In this document: piece after piece, positions 1-7,229 of the stretch
Layout of the letters: each line of letters opens with the position of its first letter
Numbering within the stretch: position 1 is the first letter of the stretch
Origin: Bacillota bacterium
Lineage (GTDB): Bacteria; Bacillota; UBA4882; UBA8346
DNA length: 27,384 nt
Direction: 5' to 3'
NCBI GenBank assembly: GCA_023394955.1
Contig: JAEWZY010000035.1
Location: 1-27,384 of the forward strand
Translations under genes and position numbers: made by a program
Notes under the pieces: model-generated
Told to the model about the DNA's origin: nothing
The model's database searches: none
Seen by the model: the letters and a program-made list of their open reading frames with translations, nothing else

Positions 1-16
1 CCTTTTTAAAATCATA

Positions 17-45
17 TTGACTTTCGATCAGAGACTGGATATACT
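17..45 (+). promoter_or_regulatory. Promoter for the Trp T-box and trpB2
   Basis: A -35 box TTGACT (17-22) and a -10 box TATACT (40-45) are separated by 17 bp, close to the sigma-A consensus. Transcription would begin near position 52 and run into the T-box leader. Confidence 0.7.
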
Positions 46-119
46 AAAATAAATTATTTAATTACAAATTGTTGGTTAATCTTTGTAATATAGATGTTCT
101 TTAAAATACTTGAAACCGT

Positions 120-386
120 TGAGTAAGAATAGTAAGTATCGGATGTTGATCGTCAGAGAGCTGCAGATGGTGGGATTGCAGTATTACCCGATACCGAATG
201 GACTTGCGAGGGCAGGAGGAAAGGCGGGAGCCCGCTGAGTAATGCCTGACGGAATCTCCCTAACGTTAACCGGGGAGCAGAGATGATAGCTCTGAGACGA
301 GAGGGCTTAATTAAGCCAAACCGGGTGGTACCGCAGAAGTTAAAAATAGCTTCTGTCCCAGTAAATAGAGGGACGGGGGTTTTTTT
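120..386 (+). promoter_or_regulatory. T-box riboswitch, predicted tRNA-Trp specificity
   Basis: The T-box core GGGTGGTACCGCAG lies at 323-336. It is followed by a terminator hairpin (stem about 351-359 with 370-378) and a T run at 380-386. Upstream, an AGAGAG segment of Stem I is followed by a specifier region in which GAA precedes TGG (199-201) and then ACTTGCGAG, the expected context of a specifier codon. TGG is the tryptophan codon, matching the trpB2 gene downstream. Known mechanism: uncharged tRNA-Trp stabilises the antiterminator and lets transcription proceed. Family and mechanism are well supported. The codon call rests on local context, not on a computed fold. Confidence 0.93.
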
Positions 387-442
387 ATTTCAAAACCAAG
401 TGTTTCTTTTTAGAAACCAGTTGAGTAGAGAGGAGAATGAGA

Positions 443-1822
443 ATGTCAAAGAAAGTCCCGCACCGAGTTTATCTTACCGAGGAACAGATGCCGAAACATT
501 GGTACAATATCCGTTCGGATATGAAGGAACAACCCGATCCAATGTTAAATCCAGCGACCATGCAGCCGGTAACGGCGGCGGATTTGTATCCGGTTTTTTG
601 TAAGGACCTTGCCGAGCAGGAGATGGACGGGAGCACCCGTTATTTTGAGATCCCCGCAGAGGTACAAGAATTTTATAAAATGTTCCGTCCTTCGCCCTTG
701 ATTCGCGCTTACAACCTAGAGAAAGCTTTGGATACACCGGCTCGAATTTATTACAAGTTTGAAGGGAACAACACCTCCGGCAGTCATAAGCTGAATTCGG
801 CGGCCGCCCAGGCCTACTATGCCAAGCAGCAAGGCCTGACCAGTTTGACCACTGAAACCGGCGCCGGCCAATGGGGCACCGCCTTAGCGGAAGCCTGTTC
901 TTTTTTCCAGTTAGCCTTAACCGTCTATATGGTTAAATGTTCTTATGAGCAAAAGCCTTTCCGGAGATCAGTCATTCAAACCTTCGGCGCGGAGATTATT
1001 CCTAGTCCCAGTAAGACCACTAACGCCGGCCGCGCCATCCTCGAAAGGGACCCGGAGACCGGCGGCAGTCTTGGCTGCGCCATTTCCGAAGCGATCGAAA
1101 AAGCGGTCTCTACCGAAGGCTGCCGTTATGTCCTGGGGTCCGTGTTGAACCAGGTTTTATTGCACCAATCGATTATTGGCCTAGAATCCAAGCAAGCCCT
1201 GGAAATGCTGGACGAATATCCGGATATCGTCATTGGCTGCGCCGGCGGCGGCTCCAACTTAGGCGGACTGATCGCCCCCTTTATGCAGGATAAATTAACA
1301 GGCAAGGCATCGCCAAAGATTATCGCCGTGGAACCCGCTTCCTGTCCTTCTTTAACCAGGGGCCGTTATGCTTATGATTTTTGCGATACCGGAAAAGTAA
1401 CTCCCTTGGCCAAGATGTACACTATGGGAAGTAATTTTATGCCTTCTCCGAACCACGCCGGAGGTTTACGTTATCACGGGATGTCGCCGATCTTGTCCAA
1501 ACTCTACCATGACGGTTATATGGAGGCGGTAGCGGTGGAACAGACCAAGGTCTTTGAGGCGGCGGTTTTCTTCGCCAAGCAGGAGACCATCTTGCCGGCG
1601 CCGGAGTCGGCCCATGCCATCCGGACCGCTATCGATGAAGCCTTAAAATGCAAGCAATCCGGTGAAGCCAAGATCATTCTATTCGGTCTGACCGGTACCG
1701 GGTACTTTGATATGACCGCTTATGACGCTTATTTGAATGGAACCATGACCGATTATATTCCCAGTGATCAAGATCTGCAGAAGGGTTTCGCTACCCTTCC
1801 GGAAATTCCTGAAAATAAATAA
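443..1822 (+). CDS. trpB2: Tryptophan synthase beta chain-like protein, TrpB2 type
   Basis: This PLP enzyme of about 459 residues condenses indole with serine to give tryptophan. The N-terminal wording (residues 1-60, including EQMPKHWYNI) and the length fit the TrpB2 class rather than classical TrpB of about 400 residues. The PLP lysine lies in the SHKLN motif near residue 116, and the phosphate-binding glycine loop GCAGGGSNLGG is at about 265-275. I chose ATG 443 because the SD-like GAGAGGAG at 428-435 is 7 nt away; the in-frame ATG at 437 would leave only 1 nt. The gene stands alone with no trpA or other trp gene beside it. The Trp T-box directly upstream ties it to tryptophan supply, either synthesis with a remote TrpA or indole salvage. 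Confidence 0.93.
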   Translation: MSKKVPHRVYLTEEQMPKHWYNIRSDMKEQPDPMLNPATMQPVTAADLYPVFCKDLAEQEMDGSTRYFEIPAEVQEFYKMFRPSPLIRAYNLEKALDTPARIYYKFEGNNTSGSHKLNSAAAQAYYAKQQGLTSLTTETGAGQWGTALAEACSFFQLALTVYMVKCSYEQKPFRRSVIQTFGAEIIPSPSKTTNAGRAILERDPETGGSLGCAISEAIEKAVSTEGCRYVLGSVLNQVLLHQSIIGLESKQALEMLDEYPDIVIGCAGGGSNLGGLIAPFMQDKLTGKASPKIIAVEPASCPSLTRGRYAYDFCDTGKVTPLAKMYTMGSNFMPSPNHAGGLRYHGMSPILSKLYHDGYMEAVAVEQTKVFEAAVFFAKQETILPAPESAHAIRTAIDEALKCKQSGEAKIILFGLTGTGYFDMTAYDAYLNGTMTDYIPSDQDLQKGFATLPEIPENK

Positions 1823-1828
1823 TGGCTG

Positions 1829-1870
1829 AACCAAAAAAGGGGGGCGAGAATGTCCCCTTTTTTGGTTTTT
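1829..1870 (+). terminator. Strong intrinsic terminator after trpB2
   Basis: A perfect 14-bp stem (829-842 of the 1 kb block, i.e. 1829-1842, with 1854-1867) encloses an 11-nt loop and runs into T residues to 1870. It lies between trpB2 and the convergent hepT gene, so it may stop transcription from both sides. Confidence 0.9.
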
Positions 1871-1883
1871 AAGGTAATAATAT

Positions 1884-2309
1884 TTAATCACAACCTAAAT
1901 ATTTAGCAATAATTTGCAGATACTGGCGATAAAATGTTAAGACATTGGTAATTGATTTAAAAACAATCCGGTCATCGATTTTCTCGTATTCATGGACCAA
2001 AATGTTTCGTAAACCGGTTGAAGGGGCGAGTTTCAAGGCAAAGTCCATTTCAATCACCTGATTGTCGGCCAGCTCAATGAAGGAATTAAAATAATCTTTA
2101 GCGGGGCCTTTGGATAATTGTTTTAAAATCATATTATTGATATCGGTGGCGCATTCCACGATTAACTGGATATCCCTTTCAATGGCGCGTTTAGTAACTA
2201 TTTGTTTCTGGTAATTATCGAAAGTTTGACCAGCGGCAATCTGTTCCAGCTCTTGATAGTAAGAGGCTAATTGTTTGAGCTTTTTACAAATAACCATGTT
2301 ATCAACCAT
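1884..2309 (-). CDS. hepT: HepT-like HEPN-domain toxin (DUF86 family)
   Basis: This all-alpha protein of about 141 residues belongs to the HEPN/DUF86 family. The diagnostic RX4HXY motif is present as RNILVHEY near residues 101-108 (numbered from the ATG at 2309). In characterised pairs HepT is an RNase toxin, and the partner MntA inactivates it by adding AMP to the tyrosine of this motif. Here all the motif residues are intact, so an active toxin is expected. The start is ATG 2309; a TTG at 2315 would also work. Either start overlaps the end of mntA, so the two genes are probably translationally coupled. Confidence 0.9.
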   Translation of the reverse strand: MVDNMVICKKLKQLASYYQELEQIAAGQTFDNYQKQIVTKRAIERDIQLIVECATDINNMILKQLSKGPAKDYFNSFIELADNQVIEMDFALKLAPSTGLRNILVHEYEKIDDRIVFKSITNVLTFYRQYLQIIAKYLGCD

Positions 2310-2736
2310 GCTCAATCACTTCCCGTATATATTCGCCAATTTTTTTTAACTCCGCTTCAAAAACAGGTTTCAGTTCATAACTTTGCTTAATATAAAAAAG
2401 GCCGTACCTTTCAAAAAGCCCGGGTTCTCTTTCATAGAGTACCCGTCCCGAACGGGCAACTTCATAACGGAGTAAAGGTTCGGCGGTTCGGAGGTCAACC
2501 AAGTCAATCTCGCTCTTGCGGTGAAATAAAATTAATTCCTCAAGCAGAAGAGTTTTTGCTTCATTGGATAACGGACGAGCGGTTAAAAACGCGATATCGA
2601 TATCGCTTTCCGAGTTATAGTATTCGGTTTGAAAACTTCCAAAGTAGACCAGAAACCTAACCTCGAAGTTTTCGGCGATTTGTTTGATTGGTTTGGAAAA
2701 AGACTGAGCCGCCAATGATAGGATCACTCGTTTCAA
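2302..2736 (-). CDS. mntA: MntA-like nucleotidyltransferase antitoxin
   Basis: This protein of about 144 residues has the minimal nucleotidyltransferase signature: GS at residues 33-34 followed by DID at 45-47, with a third acidic region near SEIDLVDL. Known HEPN/MNT antitoxins AMPylate the HepT toxin. It lies directly upstream of hepT on the minus strand and overlaps it by several bases, the usual antitoxin-toxin layout. The start is uncertain: TTG at 2736 gives the length listed, a GTG at 2727 is also in frame, and neither has an obvious Shine-Dalgarno sequence. That could mean a leaderless or weakly translated start. The family call is firm. Confidence 0.9.
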   Translation of the reverse strand: MKRVILSLAAQSFSKPIKQIAENFEVRFLVYFGSFQTEYYNSESDIDIAFLTARPLSNEAKTLLLEELILFHRKSEIDLVDLRTAEPLLRYEVARSGRVLYEREPGLFERYGLFYIKQSYELKPVFEAELKKIGEYIREVIEHG

Positions 2737-2887
2737 ATATAATTTAGTTTAAGTATATAATAATCTGATTAAGAATGTCTATAACTTGGCTCAATTCGCT
2801 TTCTAAGATACAATCAACAATTAAAGACATAACCGATATCATAGAGGAAATTATCTGGATTATCCATATGAAAGGATTTTTCCCACG

Positions 2888-3223
2888 ATGAACATTCAAA
2901 TTTTCGGTACCAAGAAATGTCAAGACACCCGTAAAGCCGAACGCTACTTCAAAGAACGGGCCATTAAATATCAATTCATTAATCTTGCCGAGAAGGGAAT
3001 GAGCAAGGGAGAATTAAAAAGCGTTCAGACAGCGGTGGGCGGGTTGGAGGCCTTGGTTGACCGGGAAGGCAAGCAATATCAAAAACGGAATTTAAAATAT
3101 TTAGTACATAACGTAGAAGAGGAATTACTAACGGATCCGTTGCTTTTAAAAACCCCCATCGTCCGGAACGGGGCCAAGGCCACCGTCGGTTATAAGCCGG
3201 AGGTTTGGAAGGAGTGGGAGTAG
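2888..3223 (+). CDS. ArsC/Spx family thioredoxin-fold protein
   Basis: This is a 111-residue protein of the ArsC/Spx/YffB superfamily. The N-terminal beta strand MNIQIFGTKKC places a cysteine at residue 11 in a CXXT context. The later TPIVRNG stretch (about 88-96) carries the cis-proline and arginine region typical of the fold. Members include glutaredoxin-linked arsenate reductases and the transcription regulator Spx, which usually has CXXC. With only one cysteine here and no ars genes nearby, neither an arsenate reductase nor an Spx role can be assigned. An SD-like AAAGGA lies about 12 nt upstream. It is divergent from mntA and converges on the small gene ending at 3233. Confidence 0.82.
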   Translation: MNIQIFGTKKCQDTRKAERYFKERAIKYQFINLAEKGMSKGELKSVQTAVGGLEALVDREGKQYQKRNLKYLVHNVEEELLTDPLLLKTPIVRNGAKATVGYKPEVWKEWE

Positions 3224-3232
3224 GCCGGGAAA

Positions 3233-3418
3233 TTATTCGTTCATTAAACGCGACTTGATTTTATGGTACTCATCGATACAGTCCTGACAAATTTGTTGCG
3301 CGATAAACCGCACAATTTCGGCTGTGTCCTTCTTTTTTTTAAGGATCTTTAAATCATTAAAGTCGATTAATTTAGACTCGGGTCTTTGTAGTTCTTTATT
3401 AGAAATATTATTTGGCAT
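3233..3418 (-). CDS. Small protein of unknown function (61 aa)
   Basis: I do not recognise this 61-residue protein. It is charged and lysine-rich, probably mostly helical, with a CQDC pair near residues 44-47 and no membrane segment or signal peptide. The ATG at 3418 has a plausible but weak ribosome binding site (AGGTTG) about 7 nt upstream. It ends 9 bp from the convergent ArsC-like gene. An AT-rich stretch of about 200 bp (3419-3620) with no visible gene lies upstream and could hold its promoter. The call rests on an open frame and start context only. Confidence 0.55.
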   Translation of the reverse strand: MPNNISNKELQRPESKLIDFNDLKILKKKKDTAEIVRFIAQQICQDCIDEYHKIKSRLMNE

Positions 3419-3620
3419 GAATCAACCTGCTTTCTCAAATTACACAACCATATTTTACCATACGGACTTGATCTTTTACAAGTCATTTTTTCAAATTTAA
3501 TTCCTAAGTCTTTTTTTAAAAATAATTTTTATTTGAACGATTTTAACCCTCTATATTCAGTAAACCCCACCAAATAAAATTATTAAATCAGCGCCAAATT
3601 TTAGTGATGCTGTATTTTTA

Positions 3621-4457
3621 TCACTCTTTAAATTTTCGATAGAATAAGGGGGGATTGCCGGTGATTTCTTTAAAAACCCTACCGAAGTGAGTTACACTCC
3701 CAAAACCAACCTCAGCGGCAATTTCCACCACTTTTTTTCTGGATTCCAACAGCAATCGCTTTGCTTCTTTAACACGAACATTATTTAGGTATTCTACAAA
3801 AGTAAAATTAGTCGTTTCTTTAAAGACTTTACTAAGGTAACTGGGGCTGATATAAAAACGGTTCGCCAAAGAGGTAAGGGAGAGAGGCTCACTGAAGTTC
3901 CGATTGATAAATTGAGCTATTTCAGATGTTTTCTCATGGATGGGACTGGGATGTTCGAAAGGAGAAGTATCGCTCATCTTAACCTGCCGCCCCAGCAGAA
4001 CTAGTAATTGTAATAAAAAACCCTGTAGCGCCAATTGATAGCCGTCATTTTTAATTCGGTCCTCCCGGAGCATTTTGAGGAAGAGATCTTCTAGTAAAGA
4101 TCGCTCATTGAGCGGTAAATTAATCGAGATTGTTTCAGTGGCGAACAATTGGGCCAGAGTCTCCTTGATCGGATGGTTCGGAGCTAAAAAACCTTCTTGG
4201 AAATAAATCAAAACACCTTCGCAATCCGGAGATTGATCGCTGGTGGCTTTATGGAGCACATTGGGGCTGATGATAATTAGATCGCCTTCAGTCATTTTGA
4301 AGATTCGGTCATTGATAAAAAAACAACGTTCTCCAGAATAAAGGTAAAGTATTTCGAAAAAATCATGGACATGTTGGCCGTGATAATTTTTCATTCGTTT
4401 GCGGGAAATGTGAAAAGCATCTTGTTCATTATTAAAATGAAATTTTGAGTTTGGCAT
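3621..4457 (-). CDS. AraC family transcriptional regulator with cupin sensor domain
   Basis: This 278-residue protein pairs an N-terminal cupin (AraC_binding) domain with a C-terminal AraC-type double helix-turn-helix. In the cupin, HGQHVHDFFEILYLYSG near residues 25-41 supplies the typical histidines. The HTH domain spans about 178-278, with recognition regions around YISPSYLSKVFKE and VGFGSVTHFGRVFK. The ATG is preceded by GGAGGAG at a good distance. It is transcribed divergently from the flavin-reductase-like gene and the MATE pump, with about 150 bp between, so local control of those genes is likely. The ligand cannot be read from the sequence. Confidence 0.93.
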   Translation of the reverse strand: MPNSKFHFNNEQDAFHISRKRMKNYHGQHVHDFFEILYLYSGERCFFINDRIFKMTEGDLIIISPNVLHKATSDQSPDCEGVLIYFQEGFLAPNHPIKETLAQLFATETISINLPLNERSLLEDLFLKMLREDRIKNDGYQLALQGFLLQLLVLLGRQVKMSDTSPFEHPSPIHEKTSEIAQFINRNFSEPLSLTSLANRFYISPSYLSKVFKETTNFTFVEYLNNVRVKEAKRLLLESRKKVVEIAAEVGFGSVTHFGRVFKEITGNPPLFYRKFKE

Positions 4458-4544
4458 CCGACTCCTCCGAATTCATTTTATCACAACTCCAAGATAAATA
4501 AAATATAAGAAAAGTCAAGCTAATAGAGTAAAAAATGTACGGAT

Positions 4545-4573
4545 TTTACACTTATTATTTTGTATAATAATAT
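4545..4573 (+). promoter_or_regulatory. Possible promoter in the divergent intergenic region
   Basis: TTTACA (4545-4550) and TAATAT (4568-4573) are 17 bp apart. A perfect TATAAT at 4563-4568 is also present but lacks a well-spaced -35. The region sits between the AraC-type regulator and the flavin-reductase-like gene, so a regulated promoter is expected here. Which -10 is used is unclear. Confidence 0.45.
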
Positions 4574-4603
4574 TAATAGCAAATTACTGTTAGGAGGTTA
4601 ACG

Positions 4604-5131
4604 ATGGAACGAATTGAGATCCCATTTAACGAACTTAATCTTAATCCGATCAAGTTTTGGAATGACTCCTTGTTATTGACGGCCGGGGAATTAAAGCCGG
4701 GGAAGTTTAATTCAATGACCGTCGCCTGGGGAAGCCTTGGTGTTTACTGGGAGGAACCAATGGTTCAAGTAGTGGTGCGGCCCTCGCGCTATACCTATGA
4801 TTTCATGGAAAAATCCGATTCCTTTACTGTTTGCGCGTTTAATCCCGGATATGGAGCCGCCTTAAAAATCATGGGAACTAAATCCGGGCGTGATACCAAT
4901 AAAATCGAAGAATCGAAACTGACCCCACGCCCCTCGAAAATGATTGCAGCGCCGGGATATAATGAAGCCGAATTAATCTTGGAATGCCGAAAAGTTTATT
5001 TTAATGACCTCAATCCCGCCAATATTGATGAAACGGTTGAAACATTTTATCATGGCCGGAATTATCATCGATTTTATTTTGGCAAAATTGTATCTATACA
5101 AGGCGCGCCGATATATCAAAAGGAAAAGTAG
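4604..5131 (+). CDS. Flavin reductase-like FMN-binding protein
   Basis: This 175-residue protein has the flavin reductase-like split-barrel domain. The segment NSMTVAWGSLGVYWEEPMV near residues 36-54 and the following RPSRYTYDFMEKS match the FMN phosphate- and ring-binding region of the family. Such proteins bind FMN and either act as NAD(P)H:flavin reductases or as flavin-binding redox proteins; the substrate is unknown. A TAGGAGGT Shine-Dalgarno sequence lies just upstream of the ATG. It is divergent from the AraC-type regulator and followed after 87 bp by the MATE gene, which may share its transcript. Confidence 0.9.
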   Translation: MERIEIPFNELNLNPIKFWNDSLLLTAGELKPGKFNSMTVAWGSLGVYWEEPMVQVVVRPSRYTYDFMEKSDSFTVCAFNPGYGAALKIMGTKSGRDTNKIEESKLTPRPSKMIAAPGYNEAELILECRKVYFNDLNPANIDETVETFYHGRNYHRFYFGKIVSIQGAPIYQKEK

Positions 5132-5218
5132 CAAAAACTTACTGCGATATATATAACAACAATCTCAAAAAGTTAAGCCCCTAATTGCATCATTAAAAAC
5201 ATCAAAGGAAATCGAAAA

Positions 5219-6586
5219 TTGGCCATTAACTATTCGGACTTGAAGCCGGAAATAACAAAAAGCGAAATTAGGAGATCAATTCTGACTTTTTCAGGACCAA
5301 TCATCGCCGAACTAATGTTAATGTCGATGATTTCCATGGTCAATCTCTCCATGGTCGGACATCTGGGCGCCTATGCCTTAAGTTCGGTAGGTCTTACCAA
5401 CCAGCCGGTAATAATAAGTCTAGCGGTGTTTCAATCATTTAACGTGGGGGCGACGGCTTTAATATCCAGGTTTATCGGGGCTAAAGAAGGTCAAATGGCT
5501 AAAGCGGTCGTCATTCAGACTCTGCTAATTTCGGTGATTTTAGGTAGTATCTTAGCATTGGTAGGGTTTGTTTTCGCCAAACCGATTGTCTCCTTTTTAG
5601 GAGCGCAAAAAGATACTTTAACAACTGCAACGACGTATATGAAGTATATGGCCGTAGGAATGCTTTTTCAGTCGATTCCCACTGCGATTACCTCAATTTT
5701 CAGAGGTGCGGGCGAATCAAAAATCCCCATGCGTTATAATATCATTTCTAATATTATCAATGCGGCTGCCGGTTTCATCTTAATATACGGTTTCTGGTTT
5801 ATTCCAAGTTCAGGCTTGCAAGGCGCGGCGATCGCCACGACCTTAGCGAAGCTGGTTGCCTGTATAATGTCGATAGTTGCATTATTCAAGACTAAGCTGC
5901 CGGTGGCAATCTCCTTTAAGGACCATTTTCGACTGGACTTCCAGGTTATTAAAAGGATTATGAATATTGGTATCTCGGCGGCAGGTGAACAGTTGGCCTT
6001 TAGGATCGGTTTCATGTTATACGCTAAAATCGTGGCGGATTTGGGTACGGTTGCCTTTGCCGCCCATCAAGTGTGTCTGAATGTAACTCAGTTTGTCTCC
6101 AATATAATCAATGGTTTATCAGTGGCCGCCAGTTCATTCACGGGACGAAATCTGGGGGCGAAAAATCCGGAACTTGCCGAAGAGTATTGTCGCCAGATAA
6201 ACCGGATCGGGTTGGTGTTTTCGGTATCGATTGGGTCTTTGTTTTTCTTAGCCGGTCAACCGATCGCCGGGATCTACACTTCCGATCCCGCAGTGATCTC
6301 CCTGGTAGTTATGGTACTAAAAATCGCTGTTTTTATAACGATCCCCCAAAACTATTTGTCGATTGTCGCCGGTTGTCTCCGCGGAGCCGGCGATACTCGT
6401 TGGCCTCTGATATCGGCTATTATCGGGATGATAGTGGCCAGAGTCTCACTGGCCGCGTTGTTCGTGATTGTTTTCCATTGGGGACTGGGAGGAGCGTGGT
6501 TTGCCGCTGTTTTAGATCAATCGATTAGATCGGTCTTGATATATTACCGATTTAGGACTGGAAAATGGAAACAGATTGCGGTCTAA
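5219..6586 (+). CDS. MATE family multidrug/sodium antiporter
   Basis: This 455-residue polytopic membrane protein is of typical MATE length, with about 12 hydrophobic segments in two similar halves. Family wording is visible in each half: SMVNLSMVGHLGAYALSSVGLT with GATALISRFIGAKEG, and later NGLSVAASSFTGRNLGAKNPE with CLRGAGDTRWPL. MATE pumps use sodium or proton gradients to export cationic compounds. The TTG start at 5219 is supported by AAAGGA 9 nt upstream. A co-regulated role with the AraC-type regulator and flavin-reductase-like neighbour is inferred from position. The substrate is unknown. Confidence 0.93.
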   Translation: MAINYSDLKPEITKSEIRRSILTFSGPIIAELMLMSMISMVNLSMVGHLGAYALSSVGLTNQPVIISLAVFQSFNVGATALISRFIGAKEGQMAKAVVIQTLLISVILGSILALVGFVFAKPIVSFLGAQKDTLTTATTYMKYMAVGMLFQSIPTAITSIFRGAGESKIPMRYNIISNIINAAAGFILIYGFWFIPSSGLQGAAIATTLAKLVACIMSIVALFKTKLPVAISFKDHFRLDFQVIKRIMNIGISAAGEQLAFRIGFMLYAKIVADLGTVAFAAHQVCLNVTQFVSNIINGLSVAASSFTGRNLGAKNPELAEEYCRQINRIGLVFSVSIGSLFFLAGQPIAGIYTSDPAVISLVVMVLKIAVFITIPQNYLSIVAGCLRGAGDTRWPLISAIIGMIVARVSLAALFVIVFHWGLGGAWFAAVLDQSIRSVLIYYRFRTGKWKQIAV

Positions 6587-6595
6587 TTAAAATAA

Positions 6596-6620
6596 ACCTG
6601 GAAAATATATCCAGGTCTTT
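6596..6620. terminator. Shared intrinsic terminator between convergent genes
   Basis: A 7-bp perfect stem ACCTGGA/TCCAGGT (6596-6602 with 6610-6616) encloses a 7-nt loop. It is followed by CTTT on the plus strand and by TTTATTTTAATT on the minus strand. It lies 10 bp after the MATE gene and about 50 bp beyond the end of the small minus-strand gene, so it can serve both. The minus-strand T tract is the better one. Confidence 0.65.
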
Positions 6621-6667
6621 ATAACGTAATGTAATAAAATAGATAGTGTTTTAAATGTTATAACACC

Positions 6668-6835
6668 TCAAGGTTTAGCGGGAGCGTCATCTTTAGCCCA
6701 GGCCAAAACTGTAAAATCGTTATTATCCATTTTGTAGGAATCTATCACAACCCATCCTAGGCTTTCGTATTTTCCGGATTCGGCGGCGGGGACTTCAACG
6801 GTTTCTTTTATATCTTCAGGCTTAATGTTGGCCAA
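6668..6835 (-). CDS. Small acidic protein of unknown function (55 aa)
   Basis: The minus strand carries an open frame starting MANIKPEDIKETVEVPAAES and ending WAKDDAPAKP. A TTG start at 6835 is preceded by AAAGGTG (6844-6850) with 8-nt spacing; an in-frame GTG at 6844 overlaps that site and is less likely. The protein is acidic and soluble-looking, with two tryptophans and the segment YESLGWVVIDSYKMDN, which suggests a small alpha/beta fold. I recognise no family. Third-position choices and the absence of stops look like real coding sequence. It fills part of the gap between the MATE and fhs genes and ends near a shared terminator. Confidence 0.65.
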   Translation of the reverse strand: MANIKPEDIKETVEVPAAESGKYESLGWVVIDSYKMDNNDFTVLAWAKDDAPAKP

Positions 6836-6850
6836 GTAAAACACACCTTT

Positions 6851-7159
6851 CGCATGTTATTAATATAACTATTCGACGTTGTATTTTGAAAATCCTACAA
6901 TGAAAGTAAGATTAATTAAAAATTCTGAAATTCTTTTAAGCGAATCCTTGCCCCTATTTTTTAATTCGGCCCATTCGGTCACAAACTAAAGTAAAATTTT
7001 CATAATTATTGCTCGGTACCGAAAAAACGCTTCTTGAATGACTGAGTCAAAAAATAATGAATTTAGGTGTACTTTCTTCTACTCCTGGATTTAAATAAGG
7101 ATATCAAATTTTTTAATGTATTACTACTCTGTTCTCCAATGTTCATGGGGGGGGATCTA
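6851..7159. other. AT-rich intergenic stretch with no visible gene
   Basis: About 310 bp between the small minus-strand gene and the fhs promoter has no convincing coding frame, repeat or hairpin-plus-T terminator. It contains a run of eight G residues at 7147-7154 just upstream of the fhs -35 box. The promoter of the 55-residue gene must lie at its left end, but no strong match to consensus is seen. Confidence 0.5.
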
Positions 7160-7189
7160 TTGTTTTTCAGGAGCTAAATCTGGTATAAT
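7160..7189 (+). promoter_or_regulatory. Promoter of the formate-tetrahydrofolate ligase gene
   Basis: TTGTTT (7160-7165) and a perfect TATAAT (7184-7189) are 18 bp apart. The -10 is preceded by TGG, which forms an extended -10 (TGnTATAAT). The start codon of fhs follows about 40 bp later. Confidence 0.8.
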
Positions 7190-7229
7190 GAAGAAAATCA
7201 ACTGTCGGCAAGGAGGAAATTATTAATAA

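Noticed and set aside
283..603. Plus-strand open frame overlapping the Trp T-box and trpB2
   Set aside because: It runs through the T-box core and terminator and overlaps trpB2 in another frame.
2888..3223. Arsenate reductase assignment for the ArsC-like protein
   Set aside because: No arsR, arsB or other arsenic genes are near, and the family also includes Spx and YffB proteins.
7147..7154. Run of eight G residues just upstream of the fhs promoter, as a possible slippage site
   Set aside because: It lies outside the -35/-10 spacer and outside any frame, so a length change would have no evident effect.
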